Notes under the pieces: model-generated
What the model was told of the DNA's origin: nothing
The model's database searches: none
The model's input: the letters and a program-made list of their open reading frames with translations, nothing else
Shown here: one piece after another, positions 1 to 9,013 of the stretch
How positions within the stretch are numbered: the stretch's first letter is position 1
Layout: each line of letters begins with the position of its first letter
NCBI GenBank assembly: GCA_030699825.1
Contig: JAUYKV010000065.1
Location: 21,477-85,476 of the forward strand
Length of the DNA stretch: 64,000 nucleotides
DNA from: Pseudomonas sp.
GTDB taxonomy: Bacteria; Pseudomonadota; Gammaproteobacteria; Pseudomonadales; Pseudomonadaceae
Direction: 5' to 3'
Position numbers and translations under genes: made by a program

Positions 1-1
1 C

Positions 2-370
2 ATGCAAATTATGGCCACCAGCAGTGAGGAGGGTATTAAACCCGGTCTTAATTGGATTAAAGGCGTTGTAAAGAAAATTGATGCGGCGAAATTAGCGCAC
101 AAACCGACAACTCCGCACATGGGGTGGAATCAAGTATCTTCTAAGAAAGATTCGGAGATTTTTGCCGGTATTGATTATGAGCAAGGTTTCTATTTCCTGC
201 ATTCATATTATTTCGCCTGTGCAAATGATGACGATATTTTAGCGGTTTCCGAGTATGCAGGTGAGTTCTCTTGTGCTGTGCATCGTGACAATATATATGG
301 GTTTCAGTTTCATCCTGAAAAAAGTCTGCTTAACGGTGTTAATCTTTTAAAAAACTTTGCGAATTTATAG
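2..370 (+). CDS. hisH: HisH-type glutamine amidotransferase, 3' part (cut by window start)
   Basis: C-terminal 122 residues of a class I glutamine amidotransferase of the imidazole-glycerol-phosphate synthase HisH family. It would supply ammonia from glutamine to the HisF partner encoded 2 nt downstream. The visible part starts just after the expected nucleophile-Cys motif; it keeps the PHMGWNQV segment and the catalytic FQFHPEKS His/Glu pair. Its position in an O-antigen locus suggests the HisH2/HisF2 pair, which in Pseudomonas works with a WbpG-type amidotransferase to build acetamidino sugars rather than histidine. That role is inferred from context; the WbpG partner is not in the window. 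The region is AT-rich compared with the rest. Confidence 0.85.
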   Translation: MQIMATSSEEGIKPGLNWIKGVVKKIDAAKLAHKPTTPHMGWNQVSSKKDSEIFAGIDYEQGFYFLHSYYFACANDDDILAVSEYAGEFSCAVHRDNIYGFQFHPEKSLLNGVNLLKNFANL

Positions 371-372
371 TT

Positions 373-1140
373 ATGCTACGTTCTAGAATAATTCCATGTT
401 TGTTGGTCAGGGATAAAGGGCTGGTCAAGACAGTTAATTTCAAAAATCCAAAGTATGTAGGTGACCCGATTAATGCAGTAAAAATTTTCAATGAAAAATT
501 AGTCGATGAACTGATTGTTCTGGATATTGACGCATCGCGAGATAAACGCGAGCCAGATTATAAAATGATCCAGAATCTGGCCACCGAGTGTCGAATGCCA
601 TTTTGCTACGGCGGCGGGATTAAAACGGTTGAGCAAGCTGTTCGTATCAGTAACCTTGGCGTTGAAAAGGTTGCTCTCAGTTCCGCTGCAATTGAGACCC
701 CTGAGTTGATCTCCCATATAGCTGCTGCCATTGGTCGGCAGAGTGTGGTCGTTGTTTTTGATGTGCGTAAGACACTATTCGGTAATTATGAAGCCTATCT
801 GTTCAATGGCAGCAAGAAAGTAAAAGGCGATCTGCTCGCCTTGGCTAAGCAGGCCGAACACTTGGGCGCTGGTGAGATTGTTATTAACTCGATTGACAAT
901 GATGGCAAAATGACGGGTTATGATGAGAAGCTTATCCGTCTTGTGCGTGATGCCATCGATATTCCGCTAACCGTCTTAGGTGGCGCTGGGTCGCTCGATG
1001 ATATCAAGAAAGTTATCCACGAGCACAAAGTAATAGGTGCCGCAGCAGGTAGCCTCTTTGTATTCAAAGGGGTCTATAAAGCCGTGCTGATCAATTATCC
1101 ATCAATAGCAGAGAAGAAAACGCTTAATACTTTTAACTAA
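373..1140 (+). CDS. hisF2: HisF-type cyclase subunit (HisF2, O-antigen locus)
   Basis: A 255-residue TIM-barrel protein of the HisF family. It shows the N-terminal RIIPCLLV strand, the VLDIDASRD loop, the CYGGGIKT phosphate loop and the LGGAGSLDD second phosphate loop. True HisF has Asp in the first strand (IPCLDV); here the position reads CLLV, so a classical histidine-pathway role is doubtful. It starts 2 nt after the amidotransferase stop, so the two are translationally coupled. The likely role is ammonia transfer for an amidino-sugar step of O-antigen synthesis together with a WbpG homologue upstream of the window. Family assignment is firm; the substrate is inferred. Confidence 0.85.
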   Translation: MLRSRIIPCLLVRDKGLVKTVNFKNPKYVGDPINAVKIFNEKLVDELIVLDIDASRDKREPDYKMIQNLATECRMPFCYGGGIKTVEQAVRISNLGVEKVALSSAAIETPELISHIAAAIGRQSVVVVFDVRKTLFGNYEAYLFNGSKKVKGDLLALAKQAEHLGAGEIVINSIDNDGKMTGYDEKLIRLVRDAIDIPLTVLGGAGSLDDIKKVIHEHKVIGAAAGSLFVFKGVYKAVLINYPSIAEKKTLNTFN

Positions 1141-1190
1141 TTGGCTAAGTAAATTCAGCGCTTTGTGACTCATGCAGATACAGGATATAT

Positions 1191-3335
1191 ATGAAACAAA
1201 TTCTCCAGGATTTAGCTAAAGGCGAGACGCTATTAAAAGGCGCTCCCGCCCCCTTGGTAACACGGAATGCGCTGGTTATCTCCAGCGCGGTGACGCTGGT
1301 ATCCGCCGGTACCGAACGGATGCTGGTCGATTTTGGCCGTGCTTCATATCTGGAGAAAGCACGCCAGCAGCCCGAGAAGGTCAAAATGGTGCTGGAGAAA
1401 GTCCAGACCGATGGGTTACTGACGACCATCGATGCGGTGCAGTCCAAGCTGTCGCAACCGCTGCCTTTGGGTTACTGCAATGTGGGTGTGGTTGCCGAAG
1501 TTGGAACGGGTGCCGAAGCCTTCAAGGTTGGTGATCGCGTTGTGTCCAATGGCGCCCATGCCGATGTGGTGCGTGTACCCAAGAATCTCTGTGCCAAGGT
1601 ACCGGCCTCAGTGACGGATGAGGAAGCGGCCTTCGTCGTGGTGGCCAGTATCGGTTTGCAGGGCATTCGTTTAGCGGAACCTACCTTGGGTGAGGCTTTT
1701 GTCGTTACCGGGGTAGGCCTGATCGGGTTGCTGACTGTCCAGCTTTTGCGTGCCCAGGGCTGCCGTGTGCTAGCCATCGATTTCGATGAATCCAAGCTGG
1801 AATTGGCTCGCCAGTTCGGCGCGCAAACCTGCAACCCGGGGAACGGAGAAGATCCGGTCGCCGCGGGCATGGCTTTCAGTCGTGGCCATGGCGTGGATGG
1901 GGTCATCATCACAGCTTCGACCAAGGCCAGCGATCCTGTGATCCAAGCTGCGCGGATGAGCCGCAAGCGCGGGCGCATCGTTCTGGTAGGCGTTACGGGG
2001 CTAGAGCTGAATCGTGCCGACTTCTACGAGAAAGAACTGACGTTCCAGGTTTCATGTTCTTACGGACCCGGTCGTTATGACCCTGTCTATGAGCAACAGG
2101 GGCTTGACTACCCTTATGGCTTTGTGCGTTGGACCGAACAGCGCAATTTTGAGGCAGTGCTGGATATGATGGCCGGCGGTAGCTTGGACGTTAAACCGCT
2201 GATCAGCCACCGCTTTGCTTTTGAAGATGCCGCCAATGCCTACGACTTGTTGACTACGGACAAGTCAGCCTTGGGTATTTTGTTGCAGTACAGCAGCGAG
2301 GCAAGCACTCGCTATCAGCGGACTGTGCCGTTAACGACTAGTGGCGCCTTTGCCTCCGAACGACCAATTATCGGGTTTATCGGCGCAGGTAATTATGCCT
2401 CACGGGTTCTGATTCCAGCATTCAAGGCCGCGGGTGCGCAGTTCCATACCATCGCTACCTCGGGTGGAATCAATGGGGTGATTCACGGTGAGAAAGCCGG
2501 GTTTGCTCATGCGACTACTGATACCCAGGGGATGTTGGATAATCCTGAGGTCAACACTGTCGTTATCGTCACTCAGCACAATACCCATACTCGTTTTGTT
2601 CAGGCTGCGTTAGCGTCCGGCAAGCATGTCTTTGTTGAGAAACCCCTGGCCATCACGCAAGAAGAATTGGCAAGCGTCGAGTCCGCCTATGCGTTAGCCC
2701 AGGGCAGCGGTAAGCCCGCTCGGTTGATGGTCGGCTTCAACCGTCGATTTGCGCCTCAAGTACAGAAGATGAAAGCGTTGCTGGCGACTGTCAAAGAGCC
2801 GAAGACCTTTATGATGACGATGAATGCCGGAGCCATACCGGCCGACCATTGGACGCAGGATAATCAGGTCGGTGGTGGGCGCATCATCGGTGAAGCCTGC
2901 CATTACATCGACTTGATGCGCTTCCTGGCCGGTAGCGAAATCGTTTCCGTGCAATGTCGCCGTATGGGCGATTATCCTGGGGTTGCGATCACGGAAGACA
3001 AAGCCGCGATCACGCTTGGTTTTGCCGATGGCTCCTTCGGCACCATCCACTATTTGGCCAATGGTGCGGCGAGCTTCCCCAAAGAGCGGGTCGAGGTGTT
3101 TGCGGCCGGACGTGTATTGCAGTTGGATAACTTCCGCAAGCTCAAGGCTTTTGGCTGGCCGGGCTTCAAGCGAATGAACCTGTGGCGGCAAGACAAAGGT
3201 CAGCAGGAATGCTGCAAGCGTTTTCTGCAGGCTATCCAGTCGGGAGGCGACAACCCTATTCCCGTGGAAGAGATTTTCGAAGTGGCCAGGGTTTCGATTG
3301 AAGTGGCCGGTTTGCTACGCAGCCAAAAGGATTGA
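1191..3335 (+). CDS. Two-domain oxidoreductase: zinc-type alcohol dehydrogenase fused to Gfo/Idh/MocA
   Basis: 714 residues in two halves. Residues about 1-370 resemble medium-chain dehydrogenases with a Rossmann VTGVGLIGLL motif near residue 170. Residues about 390-714 form a Gfo/Idh/MocA dehydrogenase with FIGAGNYASR near 391 and the EKPLA motif near 482. Such fusions are frequent in O-antigen and capsule loci, next to heparinase-like proteins, and are presumed to oxidise or reduce a nucleotide-linked sugar or a lipid-linked intermediate. The start is ATG at 1191, 50 nt after hisF2; the heparinase gene follows after 7 nt. The exact substrate cannot be told from sequence. Confidence 0.85.
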   Translation: MKQILQDLAKGETLLKGAPAPLVTRNALVISSAVTLVSAGTERMLVDFGRASYLEKARQQPEKVKMVLEKVQTDGLLTTIDAVQSKLSQPLPLGYCNVGVVAEVGTGAEAFKVGDRVVSNGAHADVVRVPKNLCAKVPASVTDEEAAFVVVASIGLQGIRLAEPTLGEAFVVTGVGLIGLLTVQLLRAQGCRVLAIDFDESKLELARQFGAQTCNPGNGEDPVAAGMAFSRGHGVDGVIITASTKASDPVIQAARMSRKRGRIVLVGVTGLELNRADFYEKELTFQVSCSYGPGRYDPVYEQQGLDYPYGFVRWTEQRNFEAVLDMMAGGSLDVKPLISHRFAFEDAANAYDLLTTDKSALGILLQYSSEASTRYQRTVPLTTSGAFASERPIIGFIGAGNYASRVLIPAFKAAGAQFHTIATSGGINGVIHGEKAGFAHATTDTQGMLDNPEVNTVVIVTQHNTHTRFVQAALASGKHVFVEKPLAITQEELASVESAYALAQGSGKPARLMVGFNRRFAPQVQKMKALLATVKEPKTFMMTMNAGAIPADHWTQDNQVGGGRIIGEACHYIDLMRFLAGSEIVSVQCRRMGDYPGVAITEDKAAITLGFADGSFGTIHYLANGAASFPKERVEVFAAGRVLQLDNFRKLKAFGWPGFKRMNLWRQDKGQQECCKRFLQAIQSGGDNPIPVEEIFEVARVSIEVAGLLRSQKD

Positions 3336-3342
3336 CTGGGGC

Positions 3343-5004
3343 ATGGGCCTTAAACGCATCGGTCGTCTAGCTAGTACGCTGAGGTATTTGACTGCGGAGC
3401 AGGTTATCTACCGGCTGTATTATCGGGCTCGTTCATTGCGGGTCGAGCCTGTGAAGGAAGTGGCCCTGCGTTCATCGATGAGATGGGCATCGCCTGGGTT
3501 TATTCAGCTATCTACCTCTGATGGCCTCGAGTTTTCGTTTCTTGGAGCGAAGGGGCGTATCGACGATTCGGGTTGGAATGCCGCGCAGTACAGCAAGCTG
3601 TGGCTGTATAACCTGCATTATCTGGACGATCTGAATGCCGTCGGGATCGATGAGCAGAATGCTCTGGCTTGCGCTCTGGTGAACCGATGGATAGAGGCTA
3701 ATCCGCCACCCTCCGGCAATGGCTGGGAACCTTATCCGCTTTCGCTGCGGATCGTAAATCTGGTCAAGTGGTTTGCTCGCCAAGAGGCTTTGGAGCCGCA
3801 TTGGCTCGCAAGCCTGGCTACGCAAATGCAGGCGCTTACCAAGCAGATTGAATATCACATCCTGGGTAACCATCTGTTTGCCAATGGCAAGGCACTGGTA
3901 TTTGGTGGCAGTTATCTGGCCGGGCCAGATGCCGAACGATGGCTGGCAAAGGGGCTCCAGATTCTCGATCGGGAGGTTAAGGAACAGTTCCTCGAGGATG
4001 GCGCGCATTTCGAGCTATCGCCCATGTACCACGCTACGTTGCTGTGGGATATGTGTGACCTGGTGAATCTGGCTGAGCGGGTCGATTTGCCTGAGCTAAA
4101 GGCGCGTCTGCCCGAGTGGCGCGCAGTGGTTACGCGCGGATTGCGCTGGCTGCGCGGTATGCAGCACCCGGATGGCGGGATTTCATTCTTCAATGATGCC
4201 GCCTTCGGCATTGCGCCTGTTCTGTCCGACTTGGAGGCTTATGCCTCCAGATTAAGCGGCTGCTTGCCCGTCGCCGAGAATAGCCCGGCAGCGGCTTTTG
4301 TCGTTACCCACCACGCGCAAAGCGGTTATGCCGCGATCAATCTAGGGGACGGCCACAAAGCCTTGTTAGACCTGGCGAAAGTTGGCCCCGACTATCAGCC
4401 AGGGCATGCTCATGCCGATACGCTCAGCTTTGAGCTAAGCCTTTTCGGGCAACGGATTTTCGTCAATTCGGGCACATCCCGATACGGGGAAGATGCGGAG
4501 CGTCATCGTCAACGCAGTACCGCTGCGCATAATACGGTTGAAGTGGCGGGGGAGAACTCCTCGGAGGTGTGGGCAGGCTTTCGTGTCGCAAGGCGAGCCT
4601 TTCCGGTACTGGAAGCCTTGGCTGCGGATGCTGAGCAGATTCGTGTTCGCGCCTACCACACGGGGTATCGCCGCCTTAAGGGTAAGAACCTGCATCGGCG
4701 AGAGTGGCTTTTCAGCGCTAAAGGCTGTCAGGTCATTGATGAGATCACAGGGGCTTATGGCAATGCTGTGGCCAGGTTGCACGTGCATCCTGACGTGATT
4801 TTTGCGTGGAGTGGCGAGACGCTGGTTGCTGTGCTGGGTGAGGGGCAGCAGATTCGCGTGGTTATCGAGGGCGCTTCCTCGGTAACGCTTCAGCCATCAA
4901 GCTGGCATCCTGCGTTCGGTTCGACGATTCCTAGTCAATGCATCGTTGCCGAGTGTTCCTCAGGCAAATTGATGACGCATATTAGTTGGAGTGGTTCTGT
5001 TTGA
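3343..5004 (+). CDS. Heparinase II/III-family protein
   Basis: 553 residues from ATG 3343; the frame is open 45 nt further upstream, but that would overlap the previous gene. The N-terminal half has the helical toroid-like region of polysaccharide lyases. Around residues 350-400 sits the heparinase II/III C-terminal signature GHAHADTLSFEL followed by NSGTSRYG and a HNTVEV strand. Enzymes of this type cleave uronate-containing polysaccharides by beta-elimination; in O-antigen clusters they accompany the two-domain oxidoreductase just upstream, and their true role there is not established. No signal peptide is evident, suggesting a cytoplasmic location. The stop overlaps the next gene's TTG start by 4 nt (TTGA). 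Confidence 0.82.
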   Translation: MGLKRIGRLASTLRYLTAEQVIYRLYYRARSLRVEPVKEVALRSSMRWASPGFIQLSTSDGLEFSFLGAKGRIDDSGWNAAQYSKLWLYNLHYLDDLNAVGIDEQNALACALVNRWIEANPPPSGNGWEPYPLSLRIVNLVKWFARQEALEPHWLASLATQMQALTKQIEYHILGNHLFANGKALVFGGSYLAGPDAERWLAKGLQILDREVKEQFLEDGAHFELSPMYHATLLWDMCDLVNLAERVDLPELKARLPEWRAVVTRGLRWLRGMQHPDGGISFFNDAAFGIAPVLSDLEAYASRLSGCLPVAENSPAAAFVVTHHAQSGYAAINLGDGHKALLDLAKVGPDYQPGHAHADTLSFELSLFGQRIFVNSGTSRYGEDAERHRQRSTAAHNTVEVAGENSSEVWAGFRVARRAFPVLEALAADAEQIRVRAYHTGYRRLKGKNLHRREWLFSAKGCQVIDEITGAYGNAVARLHVHPDVIFAWSGETLVAVLGEGQQIRVVIEGASSVTLQPSSWHPAFGSTIPSQCIVAECSSGKLMTHISWSGSV

Positions 5005-6179
5005 AGCTTTTGATTCTGAGTTTTTATTATCATCCGGATCTTTCGGCGGGCTCTTTTCGTACGAGCGCCCTGGTTAAAGCGTTGCTTGAGCAGTTACCTG
5101 CAGATGCACAGATAGAGCTTATTACCACCCTACCTAACCGCTATAGCTCCTTTACTAACGATGCGCCTGAGTATGAGGTTCATCCGCGGCTTACCGTTCA
5201 CCGTGTTGCCTTGCCTGCTCACCAGAGTGGCATGATCGATCAGTCTAAGGCCTTCCTCTCCTATGCGCGGGGCGTGTTAAAGCTGGTTAAGGGTAAGCAA
5301 TACGATCTCGTCTATGCCACTTCTTCGCGCCTAATGACCGCCGCGCTGGGTGCGTTTGCGGCAAGCCGGTTGCGTGCGCCTCTTTACTTGGATATCCGCG
5401 ATATTTTTGTGGATACGATCAAGGATGTGTTGCCCAGGAAGGTGACGTTGTTCTTGAAGCCGGTATTCTCCTTGCTGGAATCCTGGACTATCCGTCGTGC
5501 TGATAAGGTAAACCTGGTTTCGGCTGGGTTTCTTCCCTATTTCAAAAGCCGTTATCCCAAGCAGCAGTTCTCACTTTTTACCAATGGTATTGATGATGAG
5601 TTTATTCAAGCGCAACCCGGGGCTGACGTCGAGTCTGGCCAAGGTGTGCTTGATGTGGTTTACGCCGGCAATATGGGTGAGGGGCAGGGGCTGCATGCGA
5701 TTATTCCTACCTTGGCTAAGCGTTTCGAAGGGCGTCTGCGTTTTCGCTTGATTGGTGATGGTGGCAGGCGTAAGCAATTAGCCGACGCTCTGGCAGCGGT
5801 CGGTTGCAGCAACGTAGACCTGTTAGCGCCGGTCAACCGAAACGCCTTGATCGCAGAATATAAAGCAGCCGATGTGCTATTCCTTCACCTTAACGACCAC
5901 GACGCATTCAGAAAGGTTCTGCCTTCTAAGCTGTTCGAGTATGCCGCACTGGGTAAGCCGATATGGGCCGGGGTGGCTGGTTATGCCTCGGAATTCGTGA
6001 ACACTAATATTAGTAATGCGATGACGTTTTCTCCCTGTTGCGTCGAAGAAGCGGTCCATTCTTTTGAAAAACTGCAATTTCGTACCGTGGCACGTGCCGA
6101 CTTCGTCGAGAATTTTTCGCGGGTCAATATCATGAAAGACATGGCCATCGACGTAATGGCTTCGGCAAGGAGCGCTTGA
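5001..6179 (+). CDS. Glycosyltransferase family 4 (GT-B fold)
   Basis: 392 residues if translation starts at TTG 5001, whose TTGA overlap with the preceding stop suggests coupling; an ATG 15 nt upstream is less likely. The N-terminus MKLLILSFYYHPDLSAGSFR and the C-terminal half, with VYAGNMGEGQGL, DVLFLHLND and a final LPSKLFEYAALGKPI, match GT4 enzymes of the WbuB type, the latter being the nucleotide-sugar binding E-x7-E region. It should add a sugar from a nucleotide donor to the undecaprenyl-linked O-unit on the cytoplasmic face. Donor and acceptor are not predictable here. It overlaps the next gene by 4 nt. Confidence 0.85.
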   Translation: MKLLILSFYYHPDLSAGSFRTSALVKALLEQLPADAQIELITTLPNRYSSFTNDAPEYEVHPRLTVHRVALPAHQSGMIDQSKAFLSYARGVLKLVKGKQYDLVYATSSRLMTAALGAFAASRLRAPLYLDIRDIFVDTIKDVLPRKVTLFLKPVFSLLESWTIRRADKVNLVSAGFLPYFKSRYPKQQFSLFTNGIDDEFIQAQPGADVESGQGVLDVVYAGNMGEGQGLHAIIPTLAKRFEGRLRFRLIGDGGRRKQLADALAAVGCSNVDLLAPVNRNALIAEYKAADVLFLHLNDHDAFRKVLPSKLFEYAALGKPIWAGVAGYASEFVNTNISNAMTFSPCCVEEAVHSFEKLQFRTVARADFVENFSRVNIMKDMAIDVMASARSA

Positions 6180-7141
6180 CGGTGCGTATTGTATTGACTG
6201 GCGCGAGCGGCTTTGTTGGGCGCTGCCTGCTTAATGAGCTGTTAGAGGCTGAACACCAGGTTACGGCAGTACTGCGCAAGCACGCTGCTGGGGTCGATAC
6301 ACGAGCGAGCGTGCAGGTGATCGATGACTTTGCTCGTTCTTTGAACTGGGGGGCGCTGCTTAATGGACAGGAAATAGTTGTTCACTGCGCAGCCCGCGTT
6401 CATGTCATGAACGATACGTCATCTGACCCACTTACCGAGTTCCGCAAGGTCAATGTCGAGGGTACTTTGAACCTCGCCCGGCAGGCTGCGGCAGCAGGTG
6501 TACGCCGCTTTATCTTTATCAGCTCGATCAAGGTCAATGGGGAGGGCACGCCTGTAGGTGCGCCTTACCTCGCCGATGCTCAGCCTGCGCCAGCAGACCC
6601 GTACGGCATTTCCAAGATGGAAGCCGAGCAGGGGCTGCGTGCACTTGCAGTCGAAACCGGGATGGAGGTGGTGATTATCCGTCCGGTGTTGGTGTATGGC
6701 CCGGGGGTGAAAGCCAACGTCCTCAGCATGATGAGCTGGCTGCATAAGGGTGTGCCTTTGCCATTTGGGGCTATCCACAACCGGCGCAGCCTGGTCGGCC
6801 TGGATAATCTGGTCGATCTGATCGTGACCTGCATCGATCATCCCGCCGCCGCCAACCAGACCTTTCTGGTCAGCGACGGCGAGGATCTTTCGACTACCGA
6901 GTTGTTGCGCAGGATGGGCACTGCCTTGGGCAAGCCGGCGCGCTTGTTGCCGGTGCCGAGTTGGTTGCTGGAAACGGGGGCGGCGATGCTGGGTAAGCAG
7001 GCTCTGTCCCAGCGACTGTGCGGCTCGCTGCAGGTCGATATCAGCAAGACACGTGAATTACTCAACTGGACACCGCCGGTCAGCGTCGATGAGGCGCTGC
7101 ACAAGACGGCCAAGCATTTTCTGGAACAGCAAACCAAATGA
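6176..7141 (+). CDS. NAD-dependent sugar epimerase/dehydratase (WbpV/GalE-like)
   Basis: 321 residues, extended short-chain dehydrogenase. The nucleotide-binding TGASGFVG is at residues 8-15, the SSIKVNG active-site Ser strand precedes YGISK (the catalytic Tyr-x3-Lys) near residue 142, and the IIRPVLVYGPG segment follows. In Pseudomonas O-antigen clusters this protein sits directly before WbpL and makes or reduces the UDP-N-acetyl sugar used by it (WbpV/WbpK type, UDP-FucNAc or UDP-QuiNAc branch). Start is TTG 6176 with 4-nt overlap to the glycosyltransferase; it overlaps wbpL by 4 nt. The specific sugar is inferred only from synteny. Confidence 0.85.
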   Translation: MTVRIVLTGASGFVGRCLLNELLEAEHQVTAVLRKHAAGVDTRASVQVIDDFARSLNWGALLNGQEIVVHCAARVHVMNDTSSDPLTEFRKVNVEGTLNLARQAAAAGVRRFIFISSIKVNGEGTPVGAPYLADAQPAPADPYGISKMEAEQGLRALAVETGMEVVIIRPVLVYGPGVKANVLSMMSWLHKGVPLPFGAIHNRRSLVGLDNLVDLIVTCIDHPAAANQTFLVSDGEDLSTTELLRRMGTALGKPARLLPVPSWLLETGAAMLGKQALSQRLCGSLQVDISKTRELLNWTPPVSVDEALHKTAKHFLEQQTK

Positions 7142-8172
7142 GTATCTGGTGGTTATTGCCGGCGGTGGTCGGCGTTTCGCTTTTCATGACCGGCGCCTTG
7201 CGTCGTTACGCCCTGACCCGCAGCCTGATGGATATTCCCAACGCGCGCAGTTCGCATTCGGTGCCAACGCCACGCGGTGGTGGGGTGGCGATTGTCGTGA
7301 GCTTTTTGCTGGCCTTGCCGTTGATGGCCAGCATGGGTTTGGTCGCTTGGCCTTTGGCCTGGGCATTGTTGGGCGCAGGGGCGGGTATTGCCGTGCTGGG
7401 CTTTCTCGACGATCACGGGCATATCGCCGCACGCTGGCGCTTGCTCGGGCATTTTGCCGCGGCTATCTGGGCATTGTTCTTGCTCGGTGGTTTGCCGCCG
7501 GTGGTTATGTTTGGCTTCACCGTTGATCTGGGCTGGTTTGGCCATGCGCTGGCGGCGCTGTATCTGGTGTGGCTGCTCAACCTCTACAACTTTATGGACG
7601 GCATCGACGGTATCGCCAGTGTCGAGGCCATTTGCGTGTGCCTGGGTGGTGCCTTGCTGTATGCGCTGTTGGGCTTCACGGGTTCAGCCCAACCTACGGT
7701 TTGGGTTATGCCAATGCTGCTGGCGGCTGCGGTAGCGGGCTTTCTGTTCTGGAATTTTCCGCCTGCACGGATCTTTATGGGCGATGCGGGCAGCGGCTTT
7801 CTCGGGATAACCCTGGGCGTGTTGTCTCTGCAGGCGGCCTGGGTGGCGCCGCAGTTGCTGTGGAGTTGGCTGATCCTGCTCGGGGTGTTTATCGTCGATG
7901 CGACCTTCACCTTGCTACGCCGTCTGTTGCGCGGCGATAAGGTGTATGAGGCTCATCGCAGCCATGCCTATCAGTACGCTTCGCGCCGGTTCGGTCGGCA
8001 TTTGCCGGTGACTCTGATTGTAGGGGGCATCAATATCCTGTGGTTGTTGCCCATCGCGCTTTGGGTTGGTTTGGGCGGCATAGACGGCTTGCTTGGGCTG
8101 CTGATTGCTTATGTGCCTTTGCTGGGCCTGGCGGTGAAATACCATGCCGGTGAGTTGGAGCAGCGGGCATGA
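7138..8172 (+). CDS. wbpL: WbpL-type initiating glycosyltransferase (GT4/MraY-like membrane protein)
   Basis: 344 residues with about ten hydrophobic segments. It belongs to the polyprenyl-phosphate N-acetylhexosamine-1-phosphate transferase family (MraY/WecA-like): LGFLDDHG (Mg-binding Asp pair), NLYNFMDGIDGIAS and FMGDAGSGFLG are the diagnostic motifs. WbpL starts O-unit assembly by moving FucNAc-1-P or QuiNAc-1-P from UDP-sugar to undecaprenyl phosphate in the inner membrane, and in P. aeruginosa is also used for common polysaccharide. It overlaps both neighbours by 4 nt, so the five genes from the heparinase onward read as one translationally coupled operon. Confidence 0.92.
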   Translation: MSIWWLLPAVVGVSLFMTGALRRYALTRSLMDIPNARSSHSVPTPRGGGVAIVVSFLLALPLMASMGLVAWPLAWALLGAGAGIAVLGFLDDHGHIAARWRLLGHFAAAIWALFLLGGLPPVVMFGFTVDLGWFGHALAALYLVWLLNLYNFMDGIDGIASVEAICVCLGGALLYALLGFTGSAQPTVWVMPMLLAAAVAGFLFWNFPPARIFMGDAGSGFLGITLGVLSLQAAWVAPQLLWSWLILLGVFIVDATFTLLRRLLRGDKVYEAHRSHAYQYASRRFGRHLPVTLIVGGINILWLLPIALWVGLGGIDGLLGLLIAYVPLLGLAVKYHAGELEQRA

Positions 8173-8765
8173 GCGAGCGGACGTTAGTCATCATCGGGGC
8201 TGGCGGGCACGGCAAGGCGGTTGCAGAAGCGGCGCTGCTCAGTGGCGAATGGCAACGAATCGCTTTTGCCGATGACCGTTATCCTGAGTTGCGCGAAACC
8301 TTTGGCTGGCCGGTTGTGGCCGATGTGGCAGGCTTGGCGGCGCTGGAGATCCAGGTGGCGGGTGCTATTGCTGCGGTTGGCAATAATGCCGTGCGCGAAC
8401 AGTGGGTCGAGGCTATTCGTGCCGCCGGGCTGCCCCTGGTGACGGTGGTGCATCCCCGGGCCTGCGTGAGTGCTGCTGCCAGCATTGGTGCGGGTACGGC
8501 GATCATGGCGCTGGCGATGGTGGGCGTCGATGCGAGGGTTGGCGAGGCGGCTATCGTCAATGCCAATGCCACAGTCGATCACGATGCCAGTCTTGGTGAT
8601 TTTGCCCATCTTGGCGTCGGTGTCCAGTTAGCGGGTGGCGTGAAAGTTGGTGCCCGGGCCTGGTTGCAGGCGGGGTGTAGCGCGGGGTATCGGGTTGTGG
8701 TGGGCGACGGGGTGGTGTGTGCGCCTGGGACGGTATTGCGGGCAGATGGGGTGGTTGCTGTTTAG
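8169..8765 (+). CDS. PglD-type sugar O/N-acetyltransferase
   Basis: 198 residues. The N-terminal Rossmann-like domain carries IIGAGGHGKAVAEAA; the C-terminal half is a left-handed beta-helix of hexapeptide repeats (IGAGTAIMALAMVGVDARVGEAAIVN and following, His in DHDASLGDFAHLG being the likely catalytic base). Family members transfer acetyl from acetyl-CoA to an amino sugar on UDP, or modify the O-unit. It overlaps wbpL by 4 nt and ends the intact O-antigen operon. Its 3' half is present in three further damaged copies in the next 4 kb (from 9681, 11066 and 12248), each after a toxin-antitoxin module. The copies share variants absent here, so they do not simply derive from this gene. Confidence 0.88.
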   Translation: MSERTLVIIGAGGHGKAVAEAALLSGEWQRIAFADDRYPELRETFGWPVVADVAGLAALEIQVAGAIAAVGNNAVREQWVEAIRAAGLPLVTVVHPRACVSAAASIGAGTAIMALAMVGVDARVGEAAIVNANATVDHDASLGDFAHLGVGVQLAGGVKVGARAWLQAGCSAGYRVVVGDGVVCAPGTVLRADGVVAV

Positions 8766-8818
8766 GTTGTGTGGGCCGGTGGTGGTGTTGGGCTTCATCT
8801 CGGTGATGTTTTGATTTT

Positions 8819-8864
8819 GGGCGGACTGCGTCCGCCATCGCGGCCAAGGCCCCTCCTACAGGGG
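8819..8864. repeat. REP-type palindrome with companion hairpin
   Basis: A hairpin GGCGGAC-tgc-GTCCGCC at 8820-8836 is followed by the conserved CGCGGCCAAGGCCCCTCCTACAGGG tail. The same unit recurs after 10050, 10155, 11275 and 19180 in this window. The rest of the 8766-9013 spacer shows nothing else beyond the presumed promoter of the downstream toxin gene. Confidence 0.8.
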
Positions 8865-9013
8865 ATTGTGGGGATTGTTGGTGGAAGGGGCCGCTATCAC
8901 AGCTTGAAGCGGCTCCTGCATGGTGTGGTGATCTTGGCTCCGTAGGCGCCTGTGTTTGTTAGCTTTTCACTGCTTCATTGTCATGGGTGATCCATTGGAT
9001 TATAGTTCCGGCT

